DNA of 64,000 nt from an uncultured Bacteroidales bacterium (lineage in GTDB: Bacteria > Bacteroidota > Bacteroidia > Bacteroidales > P3), in NCBI GenBank assembly GCA_944320415.1, contig CALUHJ010000017.1, forward strand, positions 24,523 through 88,522, given 5' to 3'. Numbering within the stretch: the stretch's first letter is position 1; the number at the start of each line of letters is the position of its first letter. This document shows positions 7,071 to 17,813 of the stretch, piece after piece. The notes beneath the pieces are model-generated. The model was given only the letters and a program-made list of their open reading frames with translations, ran no database searches and was not told where the DNA came from. Made by a program: the position numbers and the translations under genes.

Positions 7071-9678
7071 ATTTCTTCATTTTCTGTTCTCGTAATCTTT
7101 TGTACAGCGGCATCGCCACGGCTCCCAATACCAGCAAGGCAACCAGAATGGAACCTGCCAGGTTGACAGGAGTGAAGCGGCGGAGCGTGTCAGGCTCGAA
7201 GCGGAACTCTACCGTGTGTTCTCCGGCCGGTATCTGCAATGCCCTCAACACATAGTCGGCCCTTATCACCTCGCTTTCCTTGCCGTCTATGTAGGCTTTC
7301 CAGCCCTTGTCGTAGTATATCTCGGAAAAGACTGCCAGCTGGCTTGTCTTTGAACTCGTTCTGTATTGTCTGTAGTCGGGATTGTTCACCGCCTGCGGCA
7401 CAAGCTCTATGCTTGCCGTGGAATCGAATGAGTTGTTTTTGTCTATCGCTTTTGCAAACGTTTTGTTCACCACTGCCTTGTCGGCAGGGTTGAAGTTGTT
7501 CAGTGCAAGTATTTCCTCGTCTGCAGTGTTTACGTATTCCACCTTTGGAACGAACCAAGCCGCTCCGCAAGCCTCACTGTTCTCTATCACGGTGTAGTTG
7601 CCCTCACCCGCAGGGAGTATGACAAATCGTGCATCAAGCATGTTCAATACCCCAAGGTTAGGACAGTTTATCTGTGAGGCATAGGCCCTGTAAAACTCCC
7701 TGAGCTGGTTGGAGACCGCAAGCGTACTGTCATTCAAATCCTTCTGCATGTATTTTGGATTGACAAGGTAGAAATCTATGATGTCCTGATACCTTTGCAG
7801 CTTTGCCGCATGGTATCCGCCTATGGTCGGAACGAAATAGGAGGTTGAGGCATCGTTGAAGGTGTTGACCGAAAGGTCGTACACCCTGTAATGGCTTAGA
7901 TTTCTCTTTTCCGCCTGCTGTTTTATGGAATCTATGGCATTGTTGGAGCTTATGGCCATTTCATAAGGCTTTCTGAAGTCCTGATCGTTCAGATAACGCT
8001 TGTCAACCTGCCAAAGGTCTATGACGGATGCCAAGCCTATGATGATTATGGTCACGAAACCTTTTTTCAACTTGCCCTTTGCACTAAGCCAAAGCACGGC
8101 AAAGGCAACGGCTATGAAGACAAACGAACGGAAACTGTCGGCAACAAAACAGCTTTTCCTGTCCTCGTAAAGGGCTTGTATGAAGCTGTCTCCGAGCATA
8201 CGTTCGAACAATGCGTCCTTGGAACACGAGAAACCGGCAAACAAGGACGGTATCAGGGCACACAACAGACAGAATCCCGCCGTTATGCCTCCGCTTATGT
8301 ATAACGCCTTCATCTTTTCGTTTTCCTTAATGTCGGAACGAAGGAACTGTTTCAAGGCTAAAAAGGCCGTTATCACAAGGGTCACATTCGCAAGTACAAG
8401 TATCATGGAAGGCGTCCTGAACTTGTTGTATAAAGGCAGGTGGTTGAAAAGGAACTCGTTTAGCGGCATGAAGTTGCTTCCCCATGAAATCAATATGGAC
8501 AACACCGTCACAACAAGAAGCCACCAGCGTTCCACACCCTTTATCAGTATGAAACCGAGAAGGGAAAGGAATACGACAATCGCTCCCACATATACGGGGC
8601 CGGAAGTAAAGGGCTGTCCACCCCAATAGGTCGAGGCAACGTATTGGTTGGCCACGTAGTTTATCTGAGGTGAGGAAGCCTGTGCGGGTTGTGTAGTCTG
8701 CAGTTGGTTTATTCTGTTTTCGGCCAGTTTTTCCAGTCTGTGGTCGGAGCCTCCTCCGCCCTTGAAGTCGGGAATCATAAGGGTGAATGTTTCACCTATG
8801 CCGTAACTCCACTGGTATGCGTAGTCTATGCTTAGACCGCGGTCGTTTATGTTCTTGTCCGAGGCGCTGTCGGACTTTATCGTCAGTTCGCTGCCCCCGC
8901 GCATCGTTTCCTCAACGTATTCGCTGTTGAGCAGAAGGTGCGTTGAGTTGGGCATAAGGGCCACAAGGGCACAGCATAGCAGCAGCGCACAACTCTTCAG
9001 GAAGTCCTTCACTTGCTTTTCCCTTATTGCATAGATCATGTAGCATGCCCCGAGAACCAGTGCGGCAATAAGGTTGTAGTAGGTTATCTGTATGTGGTTG
9101 AAATATATCTGCATTCCGAGCGCAAAGGTGAACAGCGCCGCTCCTGAAAGGTATTTCTTTCTGAAACAAAGTATCATTCCCGCCAGAACGGGAGCTATCA
9201 TGGCCATTGCCCAGGCCTTGGTGATGTGTCCCACGCCTATTATTATTATGTTGTAGGACCCAAGGGCGTATGCGGCAGAGGCGAAGAAGGATATCAACGG
9301 TCCTGCTCCCATGACGCTCATGAAGACATAGAATCCGAGCATCATCAGAAACAGTATGCCCGCATTGAAATCCAGTCCCCAAAGTGTGAGGGGCTTTTTC
9401 ACCGTATCGAATACGTTTTGGGTCTCAGGACCCATTATCTGATAGGAAGGCATTCCCGAGAACATGGAATTGGTCCAGCCTGCCCGTTCACCGCTCTGCT
9501 CGTTGTAGTCTTTCAGTTCCTTGGACATTCCTTCAAAGTGACTCATGTCGCTTTGGAAAATCCTGTCACCGCGCAATGCCGGCGAGAAATAGACGAGGCT
9601 GACGATTACAAAGGCCGCAACCGCCGCCAGATGCGGCAAATACTTCTTGATGTTCACGCTTGTATTCATTTCTGTCAT
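7069..9678 (-). CDS. YfhO-family integral membrane protein
   Basis: An 869-residue multi-spanning protein. A first membrane helix at about 14-32 is followed by the large periplasmic loop with RGDRIFQSDMSHFEGMSKEL and NSMFSGMPSYQI. Then come many hydrophobic helices, a long extracytoplasmic C-terminal domain with IYYDKGWKAYIDG, and a last helix near 840-860. This is the layout of the YfhO/GT-C-like family: Bacillus YfhO is implicated in glycosylation of lipoteichoic acid, while the Bacteroidota role is unassigned. It is a single-gene transcript ending at the 7036-7070 terminator. Confidence 0.8.
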   Translation of the reverse strand: MTEMNTSVNIKKYLPHLAAVAAFVIVSLVYFSPALRGDRIFQSDMSHFEGMSKELKDYNEQSGERAGWTNSMFSGMPSYQIMGPETQNVFDTVKKPLTLWGLDFNAGILFLMMLGFYVFMSVMGAGPLISFFASAAYALGSYNIIIIGVGHITKAWAMAMIAPVLAGMILCFRKKYLSGAALFTFALGMQIYFNHIQITYYNLIAALVLGACYMIYAIREKQVKDFLKSCALLLCCALVALMPNSTHLLLNSEYVEETMRGGSELTIKSDSASDKNINDRGLSIDYAYQWSYGIGETFTLMIPDFKGGGGSDHRLEKLAENRINQLQTTQPAQASSPQINYVANQYVASTYWGGQPFTSGPVYVGAIVVFLSLLGFILIKGVERWWLLVVTVLSILISWGSNFMPLNEFLFNHLPLYNKFRTPSMILVLANVTLVITAFLALKQFLRSDIKENEKMKALYISGGITAGFCLLCALIPSLFAGFSCSKDALFERMLGDSFIQALYEDRKSCFVADSFRSFVFIAVAFAVLWLSAKGKLKKGFVTIIIIGLASVIDLWQVDKRYLNDQDFRKPYEMAISSNNAIDSIKQQAEKRNLSHYRVYDLSVNTFNDASTSYFVPTIGGYHAAKLQRYQDIIDFYLVNPKYMQKDLNDSTLAVSNQLREFYRAYASQINCPNLGVLNMLDARFVILPAGEGNYTVIENSEACGAAWFVPKVEYVNTADEEILALNNFNPADKAVVNKTFAKAIDKNNSFDSTASIELVPQAVNNPDYRQYRTSSKTSQLAVFSEIYYDKGWKAYIDGKESEVIRADYVLRALQIPAGEHTVEFRFEPDTLRRFTPVNLAGSILVALLVLGAVAMPLYKRLREQKMKK

Positions 9679-9730
9679 TTGTTAAGAAAGTGCAAAACTA
9701 CAAAAAAAAATCCTGCCTTCAAATTCCGTA

Positions 9731-9759
9731 TTGCAAATGCTGTTTTTTTCGTATCTTTG
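9731..9759 (+). promoter_or_regulatory. gyrB promoter
   Basis: TTGC at 9731 and TATCTTTG at 9752-9759, 18 bases apart after the TTG, match the Bacteroidota housekeeping promoter pattern 28 bases before the gyrB ATG. Confidence 0.7.
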
Positions 9760-9762
9760 TAG

Positions 9763-11739
<1,977 letters not shown>

Positions 11740-11784
11740 CCGACAGGGTTGTCAGTGATTGGGATGTCTTTCGATTTTGGTCAG

Positions 11785-11829
11785 ACCGCCTTTTATTCAT
11801 ATTACTAGTACGAATGGAAGGCGGTTTTT
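11785..11829 (+). terminator. gyrB terminator
   Basis: ACCGCCTT (11785-11792) pairs with AAGGCGGT (11818-11825); the loop holds a further partial pairing of ATTC with GAAT. T residues run to 11829. The downstream arm overlaps the 3' end of the opposite-strand gene that stops at 11797. Confidence 0.75.
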
Positions 11830-12315
11830 CCTTACCTTGTCCAAATACAGCGGTTGACCTTCGATGAAATATGAACAGTGGAAAAGGACATTGCGTTCAA
11901 GTTCCGGAACACTTGACTCCACAACACTGAAGATATTTCTTCCGCAATATTCAAAAATACAGTAATTCCTAATATTCCAATATACAGTCAGCCTGTCGCC
12001 TGTTTCCAATGATTCGGAATACAATGATTTAACTGTTATTATGTTTGAGTTTGAGTAATAATTTTCCAAAAAATCCGTCCAATTCTTAAAACCTACTGAA
12101 CGGGAAAGAATTGACAAGGTCGAGAATCTTATAGTTTTATAACCGTTAACGTATCCCCATATACGTTTGAGGGTGGCTATACTCAACAGTTCACCTGTTC
12201 TTTCCTGTATAATCTCCCTTAGAAAAACAAAGTCCATGGGAGTTTTTATTTCTCTGCATACGGATTCCTCTATAAAATTACGTAAAAAAACAATTTGTTC
12301 GTTTTGCTTTTCCAT
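11797..12315 (-). CDS. Hypothetical protein with helix-turn-helix-like N-terminus
   Basis: 172 residues, not recognised by name. The first half resembles a DNA-binding helical module: TGELLSIATLKRIWGYVNGYK (about 36-56) followed by RFSTLSILSRSVGFKNWTDFL (about 59-79), a pattern seen in short Bacteroidota regulators. The second half is beta-rich with several aromatics and no visible motif. The last codons lie on the arm of the gyrB terminator, so the C-terminus KNRLPFVLVI may be poorly conserved. It is more AT-rich than gyrB. Confidence 0.6.
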   Translation of the reverse strand: MEKQNEQIVFLRNFIEESVCREIKTPMDFVFLREIIQERTGELLSIATLKRIWGYVNGYKTIRFSTLSILSRSVGFKNWTDFLENYYSNSNIITVKSLYSESLETGDRLTVYWNIRNYCIFEYCGRNIFSVVESSVPELERNVLFHCSYFIEGQPLYLDKVRKNRLPFVLVI

Positions 12316-12464
12316 AAATTATTATGCAAGTCCATATAACAATGCAAATATAGTGTATGTTAAAGGATGCCTGTTAGTTCTTTTCGGTTCTTTGAAATTG
12401 AAAATGAATCTCTGCAATGTTATTTTGGCTTTCAGGGGTTATTTGGCATAGCTAAAAACAAATA

Positions 12465-13010
12465 TTGAATGTTAAAAGTAATCAAAAAAAGAACCTTAAA
12501 GAATTTCAAACGTATCAGTTAAAAAATATATATTTGCAAAAGTATTTTGCCATCATTTCTACAAGGTATATGGAGGAAAGCAGGATTATAGTTCACGGAA
12601 CGACACGACAAAGTTTTATTTTGGGTATGGTCAATGCCTATCTGGCAATTAATCCCAAGACTACATTGAATGATTTGAACAGGACTTTTCCTGTCGGTTT
12701 GAAATCAGATGCCGTGAATAAATTCAATCATCTTTTTATCAAGTTGACGGATTTGTACAATCTGGAAGAAAAAGACAGGGAACTTTTCATGGCTAAACAT
12801 GATGAGATAATTACCTTGTACAACAAGATGAATGTTGTTTTGCAGGCTGAATGGCAAAGCGAGGATTTTGACAATCTGGTCAAACGGTTCAGACAATACG
12901 GTATAGATGTGACGGATGCAAAACCTTCGGGAGTATACGAAAAAGGTGGATTTGCACTTGAATATACCGACAATTATATTCAGCTTCTTAAAAAGGAAAG
13001 AAAGGAGTGA
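12465..13010 (+). CDS. Hypothetical protein with a winged-helix-like segment
   Basis: No named family is recognised. The open frame begins at a TTG (12465, 181 residues); the first ATG is 12570 (146 residues). The part before that ATG (QKKNLKEFQTYQLKNIYLQKY) reads like protein, so the start is undecided. The segment TRQSFILGMVNAYLAINPKTT to LNDLNRTFPVGL (about 46-78) looks like a winged-helix module of the kind used by some restriction-linked proteins. The rest is helical. It is AT-rich and faces kamC tail to tail, 64 bases apart. Confidence 0.55.
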   Translation: MNVKSNQKKNLKEFQTYQLKNIYLQKYFAIISTRYMEESRIIVHGTTRQSFILGMVNAYLAINPKTTLNDLNRTFPVGLKSDAVNKFNHLFIKLTDLYNLEEKDRELFMAKHDEIITLYNKMNVVLQAEWQSEDFDNLVKRFRQYGIDVTDAKPSGVYEKGGFALEYTDNYIQLLKKERKE

Positions 13011-13074
13011 TATGTATATACCTTTTCCTTCTTTTCTGTCTGCTTTTGGTTTTGATTATTCTGCTTGTTGACAT

Positions 13075-14448
13075 TTAGACTTGCATTTCGGACATTTCAA
13101 TCCACTGCTTGTCAACTCCCAACAACCTGCAAAGATTTATGGCTTCGGTCGGCACTTGTGAGGAATCATCCTCCACAAGACTGTAATCTATATGGTCGCT
13201 TATCTGTCTTATGTCTATCGGCGGGTTAAGGTTTTCATGACGGAAACCTCTCACCCTCATGTGTCGGCAAGGCGCTTGAAGCATTGAATAATGTGTGGTC
13301 ACAACCGCAAGACTCTTTTGCATGGAACAAACCCTTATGAATCCTTCCACAAGTTTCTTGCCTTCTATCGGGTTGGTAGTGCGTGCCAGTTCATCGACCA
13401 AAACAAGGTATCTTTTATCCTGTTTCGTTTGAGATAGTATTTCGTTCAACCTCATTATCTCTGAGGCGAAGGATGAGAGTCCTTCGTGTTCGTCCTGTCC
13501 GTCTCCTATGCTGCACAACACGTTTTCCACAAGACAAACATGTCCGCTGCGGCAGCCGACAAAGAATCCGAACTGCAACAACAGCTGATTGATGGCAAGG
13601 GTCTTTAGTATGACGGTCTTTCCTGCCATGTTGGCGCCGGTGATAAGGAAGACCTCGCTGTCTATATTGCAGTCTATATCTTGATAACGCATTCCTTTGG
13701 AGAGCATTATATGTTTCAAGACGGGATGGAACATGCCATTGTAAACCAAAGATGGTTTTTCCGTTATCTCCGCCTTGTTCAGTCCGAGCTGTCGGTTCAA
13801 CATGGCTTTCGAGACGGCTATATCCATTTGTGAGATGTTTCTTATGGCCTGTTTCAAGGCCGGTATGTGTACATAGAGTTCCTTACATATTCTTTCCCTT
13901 ATGGCATCCTCCAGTTCAAGTGTTTGCAGGTAAAGGTCATGCACTGCCTTTTCATCTCCGCTCTGTTTGGCATTCTCCCACTGCCTGCGTTTGTTTGCAA
14001 GTTCCTCGCTGTATGCCGAATAGATGTAGAACCGCGGCGATTCCAGTCCTTCGGGGTCCAATAGCCTTATCGCAGCCTGCAAATCGGGGACGGGCATCAG
14101 ATCCGACACGAAAAGTTTCCCTGCCTGTTTGGCGTTTATACAGAAAGTCTTTATCTCAAACAGTGCCACATCATCCACAGTCTGTCCCTGTTCAATCAGA
14201 GAAAGAGAACCGCCTATGTCGCAGATATTGCTCATTATGCAAAGAAAATGATGAAAAGCCTGTGAGTCCAGACTGTCGATAAAGGCTTCGGCCTGTTCGG
14301 TCTGTTTCCATTGCTGTTCTATCCACGCCCTGGATGTGGAGAATTCCGTATCGAGCAACATCTTTCTGCCAATGGAAGTCTGCAGTTCCATTTTGGAATA
14401 GACCTCCTTGAGGGAAGGATGTATCAAAAGCAATTGTTGGAATGTCAT
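13075..14448 (-). CDS. kamC: KamC, MutS-like ATPase of the lysine 5,6-aminomutase reactivase
   Basis: A 457-residue protein that keeps only the core and ATPase half of MutS. It lacks the mismatch-recognition domain. The Walker A site is GANMAGKT (271-278), and Walker B lies in YLVLVDELART (about 347-357) with the following N..EGKKL signature. Known biology: in lysine-fermenting bacteria KamB and KamC form an ATPase that reactivates the B12-dependent lysine 5,6-aminomutase KamDE. The gene lies 4 bases after kamB and 26 bases beyond the kamA-kamB junction order expected for the pathway. Downstream, where kamD and kamE are expected, there is only an unrelated convergent gene. Confidence 0.82.
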   Translation of the reverse strand: MTFQQLLLIHPSLKEVYSKMELQTSIGRKMLLDTEFSTSRAWIEQQWKQTEQAEAFIDSLDSQAFHHFLCIMSNICDIGGSLSLIEQGQTVDDVALFEIKTFCINAKQAGKLFVSDLMPVPDLQAAIRLLDPEGLESPRFYIYSAYSEELANKRRQWENAKQSGDEKAVHDLYLQTLELEDAIRERICKELYVHIPALKQAIRNISQMDIAVSKAMLNRQLGLNKAEITEKPSLVYNGMFHPVLKHIMLSKGMRYQDIDCNIDSEVFLITGANMAGKTVILKTLAINQLLLQFGFFVGCRSGHVCLVENVLCSIGDGQDEHEGLSSFASEIMRLNEILSQTKQDKRYLVLVDELARTTNPIEGKKLVEGFIRVCSMQKSLAVVTTHYSMLQAPCRHMRVRGFRHENLNPPIDIRQISDHIDYSLVEDDSSQVPTEAINLCRLLGVDKQWIEMSEMQV

Positions 14449-14452
14449 GATT

Positions 14453-15457
14453 CTATAAGGATTTGATGTTGTAAATATCCGCCGGTATGGCTTCCCTTAG
14501 GGCATTGAGCATCTGTTCGTTGTCGAAGTTGTACCCCGTTGGCGATATGGGATTGGCCGTTATGGCTATAAGGTTGGCAGAATCCAGAACCTCTATGCGG
14601 CCTCCGCGTTCGAGGAAAAACCTTACGTTTTCTTCCTTTGCGAAAACCCTTGTGAAGTCTTTTATGATTATTATCGTATCTTCCGCGTTTTTTCTCGTCC
14701 TCGCATACTGCATGAACCTGTCATTTAGAATCCCTGCCACAAAGACATGGTTCGAGCGGGAGAATATCCTGTCCCTGTATTTGTCTATCATCAACAGCGA
14801 AGGAATTTCAAGATCGGTCACCTTTCCTTCCTCAATGGCGTATATTCCCTTGTCCAATGTCCTGAGGATTTCTGCCGTTTTACCTGAATATGCGGGCAGA
14901 CGTGTCATGTCGTATATGAACTTCGTCTGACGTACCACCTTTGCAAGTGAAGCGGATAGGGCAGCGCCTGTGGAGAGTATCATGGCATCGGTTATGCTCG
15001 GCGAACCGAAACTCATTCGCGACAATGCCCCGTCCACAAGACAGATGTCCACACGTTTTTCCAACTTGTCGGTAAACTCCTTGAGCCATACTGTATTGCC
15101 GGGACCTGCAAGCAACACTTTGCCTTCGCTTACCGCTTCGGCCGTTATGAGTCTGCCCAAGGCGGTGGTCTGTTTCGACACCTCCTCTATGCAACTGACT
15201 ATTTCCCTTTGGGGATACAGTCCTTCGGCAGTGACAAAAACCGTACCCGGATAAATCCTTATCTGCGGCTTTGCCGTTTTTGTCACCTGATCCGTCTGTT
15301 CTCCGTCTATGCCTATGGAACTTACGGCTATCTTCAGGTCAGAAAAATTGCGGAGACGACCCAGCACATAGTTCAGTGTCTGGGTTTTCCCCGCATTTTT
15401 CTCCATACCGACAAAAGAAACGCTCTTGTAATTCAACAGCTTGTCAATGAAAGGCAT
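14453..15457 (-). CDS. kamB: KamB, P-loop subunit of the lysine 5,6-aminomutase reactivase
   Basis: A 334-residue protein beginning with a P-loop, FVGMEKNAGKTQTLNY (Walker A GMEKNAGKT at 17-25), followed by ISVSSIGIDGEQTD-like switch sequence (AVSSIGIDGEQTD, about 44-56) and VDICLVDGALSRMSFGSP. This fits the KamB/Or-2 type protein that partners the MutS-like KamC. Position between kamA and kamC, with a 17-base gap to kamA and 4 bases to kamC, supports one operon. The target KamDE is not encoded within this window. Confidence 0.82.
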   Translation of the reverse strand: MPFIDKLLNYKSVSFVGMEKNAGKTQTLNYVLGRLRNFSDLKIAVSSIGIDGEQTDQVTKTAKPQIRIYPGTVFVTAEGLYPQREIVSCIEEVSKQTTALGRLITAEAVSEGKVLLAGPGNTVWLKEFTDKLEKRVDICLVDGALSRMSFGSPSITDAMILSTGAALSASLAKVVRQTKFIYDMTRLPAYSGKTAEILRTLDKGIYAIEEGKVTDLEIPSLLMIDKYRDRIFSRSNHVFVAGILNDRFMQYARTRKNAEDTIIIIKDFTRVFAKEENVRFFLERGGRIEVLDSANLIAITANPISPTGYNFDNEQMLNALREAIPADIYNIKSL

Positions 15458-15474
15458 TCCCTTTAGGTACGATG

Positions 15475-16734
15475 TTATTGTTTTTTGTTCTTTACTCTTT
15501 CGTGTCTTGCAAGGTGAGATGGTTCCAAGGCGAGCTTGTCTCCGCGCAACAACATTGCAACTCCGTCGTTGACCAGTTCGTCCTCTTTCAAGAAATCCAC
15601 GTCACATTCTCCCGGAACGTAGTTCTCAGGTTCGGTATATGTAGTTATCACACCCTCGAAGTTTCTCAACACAACCCTGTTTGGTGACTGAGATATTACA
15701 TACTGAGGCATTACAGGGGTTTTTCCACCGCCGCCCGGAGCATCCACCACGAATGTAGGCACCGCATAGCCCGAGGTATGACCTCTCAGGTTCTCTATTA
15801 TCTCTATTCCCTTGGATACAGGTGTTCTGAAGTGTTCCAATCCCATGGAAAGGTCGCACTGATAGATGTAATAAGGTCTTACCCTCATCATCACAAGCTT
15901 GTGAACCAGTTTCTTGAACACCCTTACGTCATCGTTGACACCTCTTAGCAAAACGGACTGGTTGCCGAGCGGAATACCTGCATTGGCAAGTCTCTCGCAG
16001 GCCTGCTTGGCCTCAGGCGTACATTCGTTAGGGTGGTTGAAGTGAGTGTTAAGCCATATAGGATGGTACTTTTTCAACATGTTGACCAAATCGTCCGTTA
16101 TTCTCATAGGACAAACCACAGGGGTTCTCGAACCTATTCTTATTATCTCCACATGAGGTATGGCACGAAGTCTCTGTATGATGGATTCGAGCATCTTGTC
16201 GCTCACCATAAGGGCATCGCCTCCGGAAAGCAACACATCCCTCACCTGCGGAGTCTTTGCAATGTATTCTATACACTTGTCTATTCTGTCCTGAGTGGAC
16301 TCGCAGTCATGCTGTCCTGCAAACCTTCTTCTTGTGCAGTGACGGCAGTACATGGAACACATGTCGGTTATCAAAAACAACACCCTGTCCGGATAACGGT
16401 GTGTAAGGCCGGGAGCAGGGGAGTCCTCGTCCTCATGCAAAGGGTCCAGCAAATCGGCCTTGGACTGGTGCAGTTCGCTGGCCGTAGGGATGGCCTGACG
16501 TCTTACCGGGTCATTGGGATTGTTCACATCAATCAAAGACAGATAATAAGGTGTTATCGCCATGCGCAACGTCTTCAAGGCATTGGCAACACCAGCCTCT
16601 TCCTCGGCAGTCAAAGAGATGTATTTCTTCAAATCCTCCAACGTCTCAATCCTGTTCTTCACCTGCCATTTCCAATCGAACCATTCCGCATCACTTACGT
16701 TAGGGAACAGTTCTTTTCTTCTGTTTACTTGCAT
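15475..16734 (-). CDS. kamA: Lysine 2,3-aminomutase
   Basis: A radical-SAM, PLP-dependent enzyme converting L-lysine to L-beta-lysine, the first step of lysine fermentation. The 419-residue protein has the [4Fe-4S]/SAM motif C126-x3-C130-x2-C133 (DMCSMYCRHCTRRR) and the PLP-anchoring PGGGGK with Lys338, close to Lys337 of the clostridial enzyme. Length agrees with that enzyme (416), and not with the shorter EF-P enzyme EpmB. It leads a kamABC transcript. The rest of the pathway (kamDE, kdd, kce, kal) is not in this window. A role in making beta-lysine-type osmolytes is an alternative. Confidence 0.93.
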   Translation of the reverse strand: MQVNRRKELFPNVSDAEWFDWKWQVKNRIETLEDLKKYISLTAEEEAGVANALKTLRMAITPYYLSLIDVNNPNDPVRRQAIPTASELHQSKADLLDPLHEDEDSPAPGLTHRYPDRVLFLITDMCSMYCRHCTRRRFAGQHDCESTQDRIDKCIEYIAKTPQVRDVLLSGGDALMVSDKMLESIIQRLRAIPHVEIIRIGSRTPVVCPMRITDDLVNMLKKYHPIWLNTHFNHPNECTPEAKQACERLANAGIPLGNQSVLLRGVNDDVRVFKKLVHKLVMMRVRPYYIYQCDLSMGLEHFRTPVSKGIEIIENLRGHTSGYAVPTFVVDAPGGGGKTPVMPQYVISQSPNRVVLRNFEGVITTYTEPENYVPGECDVDFLKEDELVNDGVAMLLRGDKLALEPSHLARHERVKNKKQ

Positions 16735-16763
16735 ATCTCGTAATTATTTCTGAATTCGTCCTG

Positions 16764-16771
16764 CAAAGGTA
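16764..16771 (-). promoter_or_regulatory. Probable kamA promoter (-7 element)
   Basis: Read on the minus strand, TACCTTTG lies 29 bases before the kamA ATG and matches the Bacteroidota -7 element. No convincing TTG element is seen 19-21 bases further upstream, so the call is tentative. Confidence 0.45.
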
Positions 16772-16789
16772 TGATTTTTTGCCGAATCT

Positions 16790-16957
16790 TCATGCATCCT
16801 TTTCATTATTCTTTTCCCTGAATATGTCGGGATTGTCCTTGATGAACCTGTCCTTGTAGCGTCTTATGCTCCTTTTGGTAAAAAAAGGTATGACAAACGC
16901 AGTCAGAACCCTGAAAACGACATACAGAACGACAAAAAAGACTATGGCTTTAATCAT
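16790..16957 (-). CDS. Small single-span membrane protein
   Basis: A 55-residue frame, MIKAIVFFVVLYVVFRVLTAF..., with one hydrophobic helix (about 3-25) followed by a basic segment (TKRSIRRYKDRFIKDNPDIF) and an acidic-basic tail. The start codon follows the Usp stop (16959-16961 on the minus strand) after one base, so it is very probably co-translated with it. It resembles the small DUF4834-type membrane proteins of Bacteroidota, but it is short and the family assignment is uncertain. Confidence 0.6.
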   Translation of the reverse strand: MIKAIVFFVVLYVVFRVLTAFVIPFFTKRSIRRYKDRFIKDNPDIFREKNNEKDA

Positions 16958-16958
16958 A

Positions 16959-17813
16959 TCATTCACACATTACGAACAAATCGTCCCTCGGATTCAGAAA
17001 CAAGGCGGCACAGTCACTGCCCATGTTCTTCAACACCTTTTCCTCCTCCAGTCCGAAGAAATATTCAAAGAAACTCTTGTTCTTGGTGGTCTGGCATATT
17101 ATCATGCTGCAACCACACTCCTTGGCATATCCCAAGGCCTGTACGTCCAGCGGTGTTCTGTTGTCACCACTGTGATGTTCGCTGCTTGTCAGTCCGAAAT
17201 GCGAGAACATCTTCCTTGTGAAGTTAAGGTTAAGCGTCAGTTGCTTTTTGTGATATTCGTCCTTGTAGTCCCTGTAATACAATATGATTTCACTGCCGAA
17301 AAACCTGCCGAAATAAGACGCCCACAGTGTTTTTTCCTTGCTCTCCTGTAACTGGTTGACACTCATGACCACTTTGTCGAATCCTGTCGGATGAAAGTCC
17401 TGTCCGACAATCATATAGGCTGTTCGTGAAAGGGAAAGGTTCTTCAAGAGCGTGGACGGATGCCACGGCCTTTTCACATCCTTTTCCCCTGCGCGCATCT
17501 GTGCCACAATCGCCACTGCATTCAAGGCCTCTCCCAAAGAGTACAGTATCTCTCTGCTGCGTCCCTTGAGTGCAAGATAGGAATGAAACAGTTGGTCGGA
17601 TACGCCCGCATTTATCTCCTTCAGTCTTTTTTCTGCCTCTTCGGGTTCAATCCGCGTGTACTGACTGTCGGATATGTGCAACAGAATCAATCCCTTGCCG
17701 AGCCCTTGCGCCAACATTTGTGCCTGGGCTACACAACCATCGGTCGCATCCAAATCACAAAGGTATGCGACGACGAACTGATCCTTCTTTTCTTTCTTTT
17801 CCTTCAAGGTCAA
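16959..17813 (-). CDS. Universal stress protein family, tandem Usp
   Basis: A 284-residue cytosolic protein with two Usp-like alpha/beta halves: FVVAYLCDLDATDGCVAQAQMLA (about 13-35) opens the first, and the second runs from about 150 (DKVVMSVNQLQESKEKTLWAS). The nucleotide-binding signature G-2x-G-9x-G(S/T) is not clear, so ATP binding is doubtful. The gene overlaps the rhomboid gene by 4 bases and is followed by a 55-residue membrane protein gene, forming a coupled trio. Confidence 0.7.
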   Translation of the reverse strand: MTLKEKKEKKDQFVVAYLCDLDATDGCVAQAQMLAQGLGKGLILLHISDSQYTRIEPEEAEKRLKEINAGVSDQLFHSYLALKGRSREILYSLGEALNAVAIVAQMRAGEKDVKRPWHPSTLLKNLSLSRTAYMIVGQDFHPTGFDKVVMSVNQLQESKEKTLWASYFGRFFGSEIILYYRDYKDEYHKKQLTLNLNFTRKMFSHFGLTSSEHHSGDNRTPLDVQALGYAKECGCSMIICQTTKNKSFFEYFFGLEEEKVLKNMGSDCAALFLNPRDDLFVMCE

